Assembly: GCF_000516985.1 (NCBI RefSeq)
Contig: NW_006917094.1
Coordinates: forward strand, 1,922,001 to 1,986,000
Source: Pestalotiopsis fici W106-1
Lineage: Eukaryota > Ascomycota > Sordariomycetes > Amphisphaeriales > Sporocadaceae
DNA length: 64,000 bases
Reading direction: 5' to 3'
Below, one piece after another: positions 21,928-32,298 of this stretch (the first letter of the stretch is position 1; each line of letters starts with the position of its first letter). The notes under the pieces are model-generated. The model was not told where the DNA came from, made no database searches, and saw only the letters and a program-made list of their open reading frames with translations. The translations under genes were made by a program, and so were the position numbers.

Positions 21928-22297
21928 GCTGCAAAACCTGTTGCAGCACCCTGATGATGACGACGACGACGACGATTTCTCGCTAGATGGATGGGATAGC
22001 GAGATGTCGTCTGTTGCCGATTCGGACTACGATGGTGACGATGAAGATGAAGAAGACGAGGAAGATGAAGAAGAAGACGGGGACGAAGAAGAAGACGGGG
22101 ACGAAGAAGAAGACGAGGACGAAGAAGAAGACGAGGAGGACGAAGAAGAAGACGAGGAAGACGAGGACGAAGAAGACTCTTCCAATTCCGACACCTTAGT
22201 ATACTTCTCAGACGGCAACGACTCCGAGACCACGGCCACTGCTTCACTGACAGATGCCGATACCCTCAGTGACATGGACGAACTGGAATCGGAATAA
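21800..22297 (+). CDS. small single-TM protein with acidic low-complexity tail, unrecognised
   Basis: A 165-residue ORF from ATG 21800. The first 20 residues are polar/aromatic, then one hydrophobic stretch (VVWVICFVTMALLFLAML, about residues 28-45) could span a membrane. A long Asp/Glu run follows (about residues 53-130), encoded by GAC/GAA/GAG repeats. The end is Ser/Asp/Thr-rich (SDGNDSETTATASLTDADTL). The triplet repeat makes long open frames likely by chance on both strands, which lowers the weight of the ORF. A TATA-like box supports forward transcription; the antisense spliced gene argues against it. No known family. Confidence 0.4.
   Translation: MTYLFNPFVSKMHVPFWSSTVSAMFEVVWVICFVTMALLFLAMLQNLLQHPDDDDDDDDFSLDGWDSEMSSVADSDYDGDDEDEEDEEDEEEDGDEEEDGDEEEDEDEEEDEEDEEEDEEDEDEEDSSNSDTLVYFSDGNDSETTATASLTDADTLSDMDELESE
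21954..22180. repeat. GAC/GAA/GAG trinucleotide repeat tract
   Basis: An imperfect purine-rich triplet array lies within the acidic ORF, including units GAAGAAGACGGGGAC and GAAGAAGACGAGGAC in tandem. On the other strand it reads as poly-Ser or Arg/Leu-rich frames. Length is likely variable between strains. Confidence 0.75.
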
Positions 22298-23534
22298 CGA
22301 AATTTCTTCTCGCCCTCCATACATCATCCGCGGCACGTTCTGGATCAATCTCAGAGTCTCTCTACGTCGCCTTCCTGTTTGCCTAAAGCAACTGTTCCGG
22401 AAACCTTTATTGGGAGCAGTGAGATTCGGCGGTGAAAATTTTCTCTTCTCTTGCCCACGGTGTACCAAGGGCTACTAGGCAGCCTTTGACTCTGCAAAGA
22501 AGGTTCAAATACTTGAAGACCTTTCTCCGTCTTTGCCATGTTGGCGCCTAGAAGGTTTCGAATAGGGTATGAAATCTCTGCTACTCCTTTTACACAAAGT
22601 CATCACGCCGGAGCGAGTGCACGCGCTATCCTCAGCCTATCCTTGATCGTTTCCTCCTCCCCTTCAGAACTTCTCATCTGTTACATGAGTCCTGACCCCG
22701 GACATCAACAATTAGGAAGGTCATCATACTACCCGCTCACACTACGTGAGTCTTCATGAAATGCGCCCAGTGTAGGGTTACAAAGTCATCCGGACGCTGA
22801 GGAGAAGAGAGCACGATGACGAAGCCGATTTACGGCTCGGAAAATAGGACATTTTTGGTCAATCTTGTTGGGCCTGGGAAGCTGGATTGTCGCAACCGAA
22901 AAGGCAGAGCAAGTTGAGCTCTTGAAGCAGAAAGTGGCCTCCGTACTGTGATGTGGCTCGCCACGTCCAGTATTCTTATGTAAGGTCAGATACGTACCTA
23001 GTCTACGTATTCTTGGACATTGAACAGAAATCAATCAAACAAATACTCCAACGTTGCTTAGCTAGTAGTGATACATCGAGATGATTGTCTTTACCTGAGC
23101 TCTCCTTTACGCATCAGAATTTCAAAGGTCATGGTATCCAGGCCCAAGGGCATACAGCTCATTTACTTGATAGCCACATATGAGTCACATTACAGTAACG
23201 ACTATTGTGAATAAATTTCTTGTGCTCAGCAATTGCTTGCGAAAAAAGCTCTGGCTACGTGCTAATCATGCGCTTCAAACGAACAAACAGTTCAATCTTA
23301 ACCGTACTCCTTGCCCCAATCAATGCTTCGGTAATAGACTCTGGGTGCAGGTGCCCCATATACCACTTATCCTGCATGGCACTGTGTGCGTTTTGATTTC
23401 TAAATCATGCGGCATTCCTAGCTACGTACTGAGGGCTTTCCATCCAGCCTACAATGTGATAATGGAATAAAGCCATACTTAAGCACAGAGGCCTTCGCCA
23501 AAGAATATAACACCGCGGACAGCAGTTGATATTT
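22298..23534. other. intergenic, FHL1 3' side
   Basis: 1.2 kb with the 3' region of the reverse-strand FHL1 gene at its right end. No supported coding region, RNA gene or repeat was found. Confidence 0.4.
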
Positions 23535-26500
23535 CTATGGCCCCGATGTGGACAGCTTCTTGGGCTCAGGTTGATGTGCGGCATCATTACCAGGCCCGTG
23601 TACACTCTCAAGAGACCGCTTTTGACCTTGTCCCATGATTTGGTTCAGAACACCAGCACTAGGTACTGTGGTAGGAGGCGGCGCGGGGCTGGCCGTCTTG
23701 GCCAGCGGAGGATGTGTCACGACCTGAGGAAGAGGACTTATCGTCTTTGGAGCGGGCGTATCATGTAGGCTGCTAGTACCAAGGCCTGGGTTTGAGACAG
23801 TAGGTACTGTTGTAGAAGGTGGCCTATTGGGAGGTATTGACTGCACAATAGGAGATGGCGTTGGGCCCTTGGGTGCTGCAGTTGCAGCTTGCGCAGGGGC
23901 CGGAGATGGTGAGGGCCCTGTGGCCAAGATTGGAGCAATAGCTGCATTCGAGTTTGCAACTGATGGTTGTGCGGGTGCCGGGGTAGATGTAATACCAGGA
24001 GTGGAAGCGACCGTAGGGTTCGCGGCTGAGGCGGGAGTTGGTGCTGTTGCTGGTATTGGTGCCGATGCTGGTGCCGATGCTGATGCCGGTGCTGAGGCTT
24101 GCACTGGAGCTTTTGATGGAGATGTCATTGATGGGCCTGGGGCCGGATGACCTGCACCTGATGCCTGGCGGTTCATTGAAGGACGAGCTACAGATACAGC
24201 ACCAGGTCGCATGATTGAAGGACGAGCAGGTGTCGTAGGCTTCGCAACTGACGGTGCATATGCTGTGCTCGACGCCGGGGCAGGATTCGGTGCTACAGCT
24301 GAAGACAGGGCAGGTTGGCCTGGCGTTGGCGAGGCAGACGTGGCATGACGAATTGCCGGGCTCGGTGACGCTTGCAGCGACTGTCGAGGCGAAGCCACAG
24401 AGTCAACTTGCGAGCTGAATTTCTTTCTCACATTGTTGATGATCTTGGTGACTTCCGTAACGAGCAGATCGTTGACTTGTTCCCAGCCCTTCACTTTGCC
24501 AGCATTGGGCAGTCCCTTGGCTTGGTTGACAGCAGATTCCATAATGAAATCCGCTTGTGGGCACTTGCTTCTGAACGTCTTCATAAAGTTGTCCCTGAAG
24601 ACTGCGAGTGACGATTCAACTTCGGCGTCAGCTAACGAGGAAGCTGCAGGGCTGGGTCGTGGTGCTGGTGTCTGTTGTTTGGGAGGAGGAGGAGGAGGAG
24701 GAGGAGGAGGAGCAGCAGCTACGGGTGTCTGGACCGTAGGCGGCACGGGTGCAGGCGCAGTTGACGCTGCTGGCGGATGAGAATCTTCACCAAGAATTCT
24801 GAGTACCTCGTTTGTCAGTCTTGATTCAACCTTCTCAAAGCCGCCAATGGTCGGCAGCGCAGGAAGACCGAAAGCTTTGTTGATTGCAGTTTCCACGAGC
24901 TGTTGGATCTTGGCAGGGCTCACGCTGAGCGTGGACAACATCTTCAACATTGACTCCTTGAAAGTAACAATCTTGGGGTTGTCGGCCGGATTTCCAAGAC
25001 CACTCTTGGTAGCGACAGGAACAACGGGAGCAGCACTCTGTTGAGGACGTGCACTCTGAGCTGCAGCCTGTGGTATACCAGTATGCTGCCCGTGCGAGTT
25101 TGGTGCTATAGGTGCTGCATTGAACTGAGCATTTGCAGTCGTCGTCGGTCTGGTATATGGAGAGCTGTAAGCACCTTGAGGTCCGGGCTGTCGTGGCAGT
25201 ACGGAGGAACCTGGTGCTGCAGCCAGATGCGACGATGGGCCTTGTAGCTGCTGTGCATGATTGACTTGGCCATTTGTTTGAGGCTGCGAAGGTGCATAGT
25301 GTTGACTTGCCTGGCCTGTAGGCTGGCCATAAGTCTGCTGATGCTGAGCATTTGTTGCCATATTGCCTGGCAGCCCGTCTGCGAATTGCAGGGTTCCTTG
25401 CTGCATATATGTTGGATGATGATAGTAGGCCTGCTGGCCCATCTGGTGTAACGAACCCAACTGCCGTTCTGGAGTAGGTGCCTTGCGTTTCTTTCCCGCG
25501 TCAAGGTCGATGCCATGAACTCGTTGCCACAAGCCCGTTTCTTCATTTTTCTTGAATCCATCGTTCCCAATAAGATTGTGGCGCACACTACTTTCCCAGC
25601 CCTTCGTCTCTGCTGAAAAGTAGTACCACGGATACGCCGCGGTGATGCGTTTGTATATCTGTTTCAAAGACAGACCCTCCTCGGGCCCGGCTTGAAGCGC
25701 CTCGTCGATGAGATGGACGTAGTTCTTGGCGGGCTTTTTAAGTTGCTCATGTGTGTAGTCTTCGATCTTGAGGTCCAAGGGAGGTGACTTGGGTCGAATC
25801 TTCTTGTCCTTCTTGTCCTTGGCCCGTCTCTCCGGGTCTGAACCTTCCTCGCCATCTTCCCTCTTACGCTTGGTGTACTTGCGTTTCTCAGGCCTATCTC
25901 CGTCCTCTGGCAAGGGGTTCTTCCTCGGTCGTCCTACGGGGCGTTTGATCTTTTCACCTGCTGGTTCTTGCGGCAGAGTCTTCTTGGAAATCTGTTGTGC
26001 CTCGAGCTGTTTCTTCAGTAGCCGACGCTCTCGCTTAGACATGATTCCGTCTTTAGGCGGTCGTCCTGGGCCGCGTCTACGAGGCATGACAAAGTCCGGA
26101 GGAAGTTCCCCTCCGCCTTCGACAGACTGTAGAAGTGCTGCAGCAGTTGCAGCGTCCATATCCATATAAGGCAGAGCCTGATCATCGCCGAGAAAGTCGA
26201 GCTGGTCATCGAGGAGGGCCGCTTCTTCTGGATCTTCATCTTCTTCTGCAAGATCTTCTTCGGGCTCCTCCGATAGAGGTGGTGGAGTCTTGGCCACATG
26301 TACTGGAGATGGGCTGTCGGTGTTTCGCAAGAACTTCTTCTTCTGTTCTTGATCCGAATGCTCAAACTCCAAGCTCATCTCTTTTCCACCAACGGAACAT
26401 CGTTTACTGGAAGCTTCGTCTACTTCGTGAAGATCTTCGGCTCCAGTCTTTCCGTTTTCCACACCATTGATGACAAAATAGAATTCGACATCCTTGATCT

Positions 26501-28034
26501 GGATTCGACTGCCGCTGCGCATGGTGACAGGCTCATCAGATCCGTAGTGCACATCATCACAGAAGAAGCCATTCTTGTGCAGTGCTAGACCCTCGAAAAC
26601 TCCTTTCCTCTCGCTGAACTGGATCTTGAGATGTTGTCTCGAGATACCTTTTGTCCTAGCGGCAATATTTGGTCCGGGAGAATGGATACCGACGAATGGA
26701 ACGTGAGATGAAGATGGTTGCATACTGCTGAGATCAACTGCAGCTGCCCCTTCACTATGAGAGACGTATTGCAGATTTGATTTTGCATTGTCGTCCTGGT
26801 CGTCATTGATCTCGGCATCATCATGCTGCGAGGGGGCCTTTTTCCTGGGCACATTGCTGTCTCCGCCGTCTGACTCTGGACCTAGGATACCTCCCTCTTC
26901 ACTCACATAGGACTTGCTAAACTTTCCCCTGTCCCTGCCCACGGGAGTGGGCGGTGGCAAGCCTTGCTCCTCTGCTCTTTCGCACGCTTCTCTGTACTTG
27001 TTGGCACGTCTTTCGTCCCTACGAGCTTGCTCCATGGCTCTCTGATCGCGGCCAATGATCACAGCGTATGTAGTCATTTGGAAAACACTGTCGGCAAACT
27101 CGATTCTGGCAAATGATTCCAGCTTTTGACTTGCACTGGCGGACGCCGACTCAAAAGTGCCATCATCTTGACCACCCTGTGACGCGGCAAGCGAAATCTC
27201 TGAAGGGGCGATTGCGGTTGGATAATCCGACGGCATTGGCGCGTTTGCGCCCATCATGAAAGCGGCGGGGTCGATATCGGTCACTGTATTAGATCGAGAC
27301 AATCTGCCAGTGTTGAGAGAGTGCTGCGGGTAGTTGATGTCGTCGTCGGTGGTTGCAACGGCAGCATATCCTTGGGATTGGGACTGCTGGGCTGCGAATG
27401 CTTGAAGATTTGACAAGTCTTGCAAATCTCTGTTCATGGCGGAAAGCGTAGCGGCAGAAATGTGCTCGTCCGTCAGCCTGGGAAGGTCTTCGTCGAGCGC
27501 GATATCGCCATTGGTGCTGTGTATCGCAGTCACGGCCGGGGTGGAAAGCGGCGACACAGTGGGCGGAGAAGGCATGTAATGATCCGGAAGGTGCGGCGCG
27601 CCAGTGGCAGATTCCCAAGATTGACTGTCTGCAGTTGCAGTCGCATTGACTTCGGCTTGTGTTTTCGATTGGGGCGGTAGCTCTGGCTCTGCATTCTGGA
27701 TTTGCTCGTCAAGGTGGTTCGCAACGGGCGCATTTTCACCGTTGATTGCGATGATGTCGGTGGAAGTAGTAGTAGTAGGAAGGGACGTGGTAGTCTGATT
27801 GGTGGTTATTGGCTGGTCATTATTGGGCTCGGCCTCTCTCTCGATCTTGATTTGAGGTTCAACGCTATCCGGGTTTGCATCTGCCTGCGAAATAGGCTCG
27901 GTGTTGGCGATGTTGGTTCCCGGAGGTGGCGTGGTTGAAGGCTGCTGCGGAGGAGGTTGTTGTTGAAGAGCGCCTTCGCCCTCGCCCTGGCTGGTGATGT
28001 TAGCCAGGGCGCCAGCATCGTTGGACGAAGTCAT
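23535..28034 (-). CDS. FHL1: FHL1-type transcription factor with FHA and fork-head domains
   Basis: One uninterrupted exon of 1,499 residues. The N-terminal third is low complexity (Gln/Pro/Thr). A FHA domain lies at about 303-518: it starts FARIEFADSVFQMTTYAVIIGRD, is split by a charged insert of about 100 residues, and resumes GISRQHLKIQF through RIQIKDVEFYFVI. Two AT-hook-like motifs follow (RRGPGRPPKDG near 650, KRPVGRPRKN near 700). The fork-head domain is at about 762-850 (KNYVHLIDEALQ, LSLKQIYKRI, WESSVRHNLI, GLWQRV). The long C-terminus has poly-Pro near 1111, two related helical modules and Pro/Ala-rich sequence. FHL1 in yeast controls ribosomal-protein genes and rRNA processing, with Ifh1 bound through FHA. 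Order and domains fit FHL1 rather than FKH1/2. A CCAAT box lies at 28295-28299. Confidence 0.88.
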   Translation of the reverse strand: MTSSNDAGALANITSQGEGEGALQQQPPPQQPSTTPPPGTNIANTEPISQADANPDSVEPQIKIEREAEPNNDQPITTNQTTTSLPTTTTSTDIIAINGENAPVANHLDEQIQNAEPELPPQSKTQAEVNATATADSQSWESATGAPHLPDHYMPSPPTVSPLSTPAVTAIHSTNGDIALDEDLPRLTDEHISAATLSAMNRDLQDLSNLQAFAAQQSQSQGYAAVATTDDDINYPQHSLNTGRLSRSNTVTDIDPAAFMMGANAPMPSDYPTAIAPSEISLAASQGGQDDGTFESASASASQKLESFARIEFADSVFQMTTYAVIIGRDQRAMEQARRDERRANKYREACERAEEQGLPPPTPVGRDRGKFSKSYVSEEGGILGPESDGGDSNVPRKKAPSQHDDAEINDDQDDNAKSNLQYVSHSEGAAAVDLSSMQPSSSHVPFVGIHSPGPNIAARTKGISRQHLKIQFSERKGVFEGLALHKNGFFCDDVHYGSDEPVTMRSGSRIQIKDVEFYFVINGVENGKTGAEDLHEVDEASSKRCSVGGKEMSLEFEHSDQEQKKKFLRNTDSPSPVHVAKTPPPLSEEPEEDLAEEDEDPEEAALLDDQLDFLGDDQALPYMDMDAATAAALLQSVEGGGELPPDFVMPRRRGPGRPPKDGIMSKRERRLLKKQLEAQQISKKTLPQEPAGEKIKRPVGRPRKNPLPEDGDRPEKRKYTKRKREDGEEGSDPERRAKDKKDKKIRPKSPPLDLKIEDYTHEQLKKPAKNYVHLIDEALQAGPEEGLSLKQIYKRITAAYPWYYFSAETKGWESSVRHNLIGNDGFKKNEETGLWQRVHGIDLDAGKKRKAPTPERQLGSLHQMGQQAYYHHPTYMQQGTLQFADGLPGNMATNAQHQQTYGQPTGQASQHYAPSQPQTNGQVNHAQQLQGPSSHLAAAPGSSVLPRQPGPQGAYSSPYTRPTTTANAQFNAAPIAPNSHGQHTGIPQAAAQSARPQQSAAPVVPVATKSGLGNPADNPKIVTFKESMLKMLSTLSVSPAKIQQLVETAINKAFGLPALPTIGGFEKVESRLTNEVLRILGEDSHPPAASTAPAPVPPTVQTPVAAAPPPPPPPPPPKQQTPAPRPSPAASSLADAEVESSLAVFRDNFMKTFRSKCPQADFIMESAVNQAKGLPNAGKVKGWEQVNDLLVTEVTKIINNVRKKFSSQVDSVASPRQSLQASPSPAIRHATSASPTPGQPALSSAVAPNPAPASSTAYAPSVAKPTTPARPSIMRPGAVSVARPSMNRQASGAGHPAPGPSMTSPSKAPVQASAPASASAPASAPIPATAPTPASAANPTVASTPGITSTPAPAQPSVANSNAAIAPILATGPSPSPAPAQAATAAPKGPTPSPIVQSIPPNRPPSTTVPTVSNPGLGTSSLHDTPAPKTISPLPQVVTHPPLAKTASPAPPPTTVPSAGVLNQIMGQGQKRSLESVHGPGNDAAHQPEPKKLSTSGP
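24682..24711. repeat. (GGA)n microsatellite coding for poly-proline
   Basis: A near-perfect GGA run on the forward strand; read from the reverse strand it gives the Pro run at about residue 1111 of FHL1. Confidence 0.8.
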
Positions 28035-29702
28035 CGCTAGTCAACGCTTGACAGCTCGTTCGCCGACCGTCTCCTACGTTCGGGGGTGCGACGCGACAAA
28101 AGATGGACGGACCGTCGTCGTCGTCGTCGGGTTTGTTGTTCTACAGCCCGGGATTCGAGGGAGCGTCGTCAAGTTCTCTCTTCCAGCCGACCGCCGCATC
28201 TAAAAAGTTCAAGCAGACCGATCAGTTCACTCTCCGCGCCAGAGACCCCTGCTAAACTGCCTGCCGTCGTGGAGAATCAGTGTTTTGGGCTCTGATTGGT
28301 CGATTTTGGCTTGCCATTGCAAAGAGCTCTGCGAACTTTCACGTTGGCCATCGGCGTTTTGCGCTCTAGAGCAGCCGATGTGGGGAACGACCGACGTTAG
28401 CTTCTTTCTTGGAACGCTTTGGGCACTTGTCGGTTCCTACGCTTTTTGAAAGAAAGAAAATAGTCGTACTTGACTGTAACGCTTTGTCAAGAGTCCAGAA
28501 TTTGCTCTCTTTTTCTTTGCCCACGCCCAACTCTAGGAGTGGTGATGATGATCCTTCATAAGTGACAAAAAAAAAAAGGCAATATCATTCAATGTTCAGT
28601 ATCCCACATCTTTTGTATCTGAAATATTAACATGCAAAATGGACGCAGCGGATGCGCAATGCGTTTGGCGTATTAACCGAGGCCGCAATCATGGCTTCTA
28701 GTCTACCTAGGATCATGTATGTATGTGTAGATGTTTGATCCTTCTCTGATGGTAGTGTACGTACTTTGAAAGGATCTGTTCAAACAAGATATATAAGAAG
28801 TTGGCAGTATCATGTTTGCTTTAGTATCCATCATCTGCCAGCCATGAGGTCTTGAACAGGCTTCATCCGGCCTTATTCAGCGCCAAGAAAGAATATCCGC
28901 GAGAGGCGCATACTGGACATGCTTTGGAGGAGACCCCGAATTCCCTGATCCGAAGCTACCACCGAGTTTAAACGGCCCACCTTTGCAAATGTTGGGCTGA
29001 GCGCGGAATAGTCGTAGTGCTACATCGCATGCTGCTTCCCGTCCACTTGAGACGACATGGACGGACAACCTTATATATCTTGAACAATCTTGTGTTCTCG
29101 TGCTCTGGCCGATGGCACGCCCTTGTGAAAATCAAAGGCATGGAGACTTTTGTCCACGATTGACAAGCAACTGGCTTCCAGGCTTCCTCTCTGCCACAAC
29201 ATCTCTGAGCTCCACGCATATGTACGTCATGTCGCTGACAGGGGGGTTTCACCAGGGACGTCGGTCCGCCAATCCAATCGAAAACAAGTTCTACATCTGA
29301 ATCTTGTCAACTTGTTCCAATTGCGACTCACCACAATCCAATTGTTGCATGATAGGGATGCAATGCTAATCATCGTCCTCGGATCTCTTTTTGGGAAGGC
29401 GGTTCTCGGCACCAAAGTTGCATTGTTAGTCAATGAACCAGGGGGAAAAACTGGTTTAGTTTCCCCAGGGGTCCTCTTCTTTCAAGACCAAGGTGGGTAT
29501 TTGCCACTATTCGCATAGACATACACGTAGAAGAGGCTCCAGTTTGCACGTGTGCATATGTAGGAGAATTCTTCTTTCTCTTCTCACATCACAAATAAAA
29601 TATTGCCATTTTGAAAATACATCTCGTTTCAAAAACTCTCTTGAGCTCAATTGGTTTCATTCATACAAGGACGAACGCACGATTCGTCATTCCACTCCAG
29701 CA
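28035..29702. other. divergent promoter region between FHL1 and the four-TM protein gene
   Basis: 1.7 kb between divergent genes. A CCAAT motif (ATTGG at 28295-28299, context GACCAATCAGAG on the reverse strand) lies about 260 bp upstream of FHL1. TATA-like GATATATAAG occurs at 28788-28797 without a usable ORF behind it. No supported gene seen. Confidence 0.45.
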
Positions 29703-30593
29703 ATGGCTGGTTCGCACACACGAAAGTCTTCAGAAGGCGCTATGCCCTCACGTGCCAGCACTTGGAGCGAAAAGCACACGGAGCGATATGGTTCAAGACG
29801 CACAGCACCGAGGCGGCAAGCTTCTGTCCCAGCGAAGCGCAGCGTGTCCGAGTACAGCAAGGAAACTTCAGTAAACACCAGCAAACCAGATATGCACCGC
29901 CATGCCTCATCATCGGCCAAGAAAACATCGACCACGGCGCCGCCGCTACCACGACCTGCGCCTCATCGGGCCAACACGAGCTTTCAAAGCCGCTACGTCG
30001 AGATGCTATTGGGCCTCGACACGATCCCCAGGATGCACAACATTTACGCCTCCTTCTTCCTCTGGATCCAGCTCGCCGGCTACGTCGTGTTTCCGGGCAC
30101 GTTCACCAGTCTCCAGGACCTGTCCGAGGACCCCGAGGTGCAGGCCAATGCCGCGGCGAGCGCCATTGTCGACCACGTCAAGAACGTGCCGCTGCTCATT
30201 GTCGCGGCCGTCTGCTGCTTCCTCGGCAGCGCCGGCATGGTCTGGCTCATGATCAAGTGGCGCCGCAACTACATCTGGCTGCTCAACCGCCTCCTCCTGC
30301 CCGGTGCCACCAATGCGCTTGCTGGCTTGATTAGTACCATTGTCCCCGTGTACACGCAGCAGAATGGCAAATGGAGTGCCACGGCTGCCGCGAGCGCCTT
30401 CGTGGAAGGTTGCTCCTTGATTATTTGCAGCGTGCTGTTCTTGTTCATCAGCCAGGTGTTGCTTGCGAGGGTAAAGAGGAAGCACGCCAAGGAAGCCGAA
30501 AGAGCCATGGCTGCCGAGGGCGACGAGAGCTTGCTCCAAAGAACGGAAAGAAAGTTGAAAAGACCACCTCTGGAACCAGGAAGTGTTGTTTAG
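29703..30593 (+). CDS. four-transmembrane protein with basic N-terminal tail, function unknown
   Basis: 296 residues in one exon from ATG 29703; the frame is open further upstream but lacks a better start. Residues 1-100 are Ser/Thr/Arg/His-rich and probably cytoplasmic. Four hydrophobic segments follow at about 114-134 (SFFLWIQLAGYVVFPGTF), 162-184 (PLLIVAAVCCFLGSAGMVW), 190-218 (an LLLPGATNALAGLISTIVP stretch) and 231-256 (EGCSLIICSVLFLFISQVLL). A charged tail ends the protein (ARVKRKHAKEAERAMAAEG). The segment EMLLGLDTIPRMHNIYAS before TM1 looks conserved in type. I do not recognise a named family; it resembles the many uncharacterised tetraspan proteins of ascomycetes. It is convergent with the molybdate transporter. 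Confidence 0.75.
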   Translation: MAGSHTRKSSEGAMPSRASTWSEKHTERYGSRRTAPRRQASVPAKRSVSEYSKETSVNTSKPDMHRHASSSAKKTSTTAPPLPRPAPHRANTSFQSRYVEMLLGLDTIPRMHNIYASFFLWIQLAGYVVFPGTFTSLQDLSEDPEVQANAAASAIVDHVKNVPLLIVAAVCCFLGSAGMVWLMIKWRRNYIWLLNRLLLPGATNALAGLISTIVPVYTQQNGKWSATAAASAFVEGCSLIICSVLFLFISQVLLARVKRKHAKEAERAMAAEGDESLLQRTERKLKRPPLEPGSVV

Positions 30594-30885
30594 AGAGCTG
30601 TCAAGGACGGTGATTCGGATGGATTTGCTTTGTATACTGCTCGCTGGTCGAGTCTCTCATGATACCCTGTGTGTGATGGATATTTGGAAAGATTTGATAT
30701 ACTTGTGTCAGACTATGTTTCTTGAGCCTGGAAGTAGGGAGTTATTGGAATGGGAATAGCGACCTCTACTGCACAGGTAGCCTTTCTGGTCGAATGTTGC
30801 AAGTCTAAATCATATCTGTATTTGCTATAGCCTATTCGCGAACATGATACTAATTATGCAGAGTCTTGGGCAAAAGATAGATACC

Positions 30886-32298
30886 TCAAGTATTAAGGAG
30901 TGGTCTCATCTCATCATTCCGCCTCTTTCTCTCAATCCATTCCGCAATCTTGTAAGCACCATGGCAGGCTAGACCAGCTAGGAACCCTACAGCATCGTTC
31001 TTGAACGCCAGAATGCCAGCTGTGGTGACGAGCATCACTGTCCACCTCTCCAGCCGCTCTTCGTCCGAGACCCTTCGGTGGACGCGTCCGCTGGGCTCGA
31101 TACTAGACTCCCAGAGGTCCGTCGCGCCGTGGTTCAGACTCTGTCCCACCTTGGCCAGCTCCAGGCCGGCGGCAATAACCATGATGCCCAGCAACGACTT
31201 GGGGAACGCCTGGATCAGGCCGAGCAGGGACTCTCCGAGCACCAATCCAAGGACGATCTTGAATAGACCAAGGAGTATGATGCTCGCTCCGCTACGCGCG
31301 CCGAAGCGGTACTGCGCTGCCAGTCCGCCGGCGCCGTGGCACACGGGCATTGCGCCGAACCAGCAGCCAAGCAAATTCATTAGTGCCACGCTGATACCAA
31401 GCTCCGTTACGCTCGGGTTAGGTAGGTTGGGCAACAAGTCGTACGCGAGGGCACTCGCGGCGATGACGGAGTTGAGGGTCGTCAGAGGCAGCTGCGCTAT
31501 CCCCATGCCAATGGCATCAGGACTCCAGTTGGGTATCACAGTATAGGGACTCCAAAATCGGAACCAGGGAAGTGCATAGTGTTGTCCGTGGCCCAAGTGA
31601 TCAGTCGTGAGGATGACAAAAGCCAGGATAATGCCGACCAGGAAAACAATCAGAGCATAGGGGAACCGAGGCAGCCTCTGCGTCGCGATCAAGGACAGGA
31701 ATGCAAGCAAAGCCCATATGCGATTATCCAGAGGCCAAGGCAGAAACCAGACCAGTGGCCTGAGAAGCGATGTGCCTGCCGAAATAATGAGAGATAGGCC
31801 CGCGCCAAACTGAATACCCTTGATCACTGGCACTGGAATAACGCGAGTCACCCACTGAAGAAGACCTGTCACGCTGAGCACCAGCACAACGATGGATGTG
31901 ACGCTGCCAGCAGCCATGGTCTCCCGAAGCGATGTGTGCGAGGCTATCGCTGCCGCGGCGATGGCCTATGTATTAATGCAATGCATTAGCCCGCAGCCGG
32001 TGGAGAGGAACCTTAGAACGTGTAACGAGCAGGGACCAGACCGCGGAAATATATCACCTACCTTCATGGGCTGCACCGGCAGCGGTATCCCAAATACTAT
32101 ACCCGTGACGAGATTATAGAAGCCAGAAAACACCAGAGTAGTCGACAGTGAGATGGAACCGTTGACCGCCAGCGTGATCATCAGAGGCAGCAGTGTTCCC
32201 AAGTCGCCCAGCGCACCCGAGAGCTCAGAGAGCGGGGAGCTCCGAAGCGTGTAGACATTATGGCGATGAAAGCGGCGAATGTTGGAAAAAAACGCCAT
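30886..32298 (-). CDS. MOT1-type molybdate transporter (sulfate-transporter superfamily)
   Basis: Two exons, 32062-32298 and 30886-31965, give 438 residues. The start MAFFSNIRRFHRHNVYTLRSSPLSELSGALGDLGTLLP carries the ELSGALGDLGT motif of MOT1 proteins. PVQPMKAIAAAAIA, split by the intron, is the second family signature. About ten to twelve hydrophobic segments follow, with CHGAGGLAAQYRFGARSG as a further conserved loop. The C-terminus is charged and short, without the STAS domain of SulP sulfate permeases, as expected for MOT1. It should import molybdate for the molybdenum cofactor of nitrate reductase and related enzymes. The membrane (plasma or internal) is not decided by the sequence; a C-terminal MRPLLNT could be a dileucine-type sorting signal. 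Confidence 0.9.
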
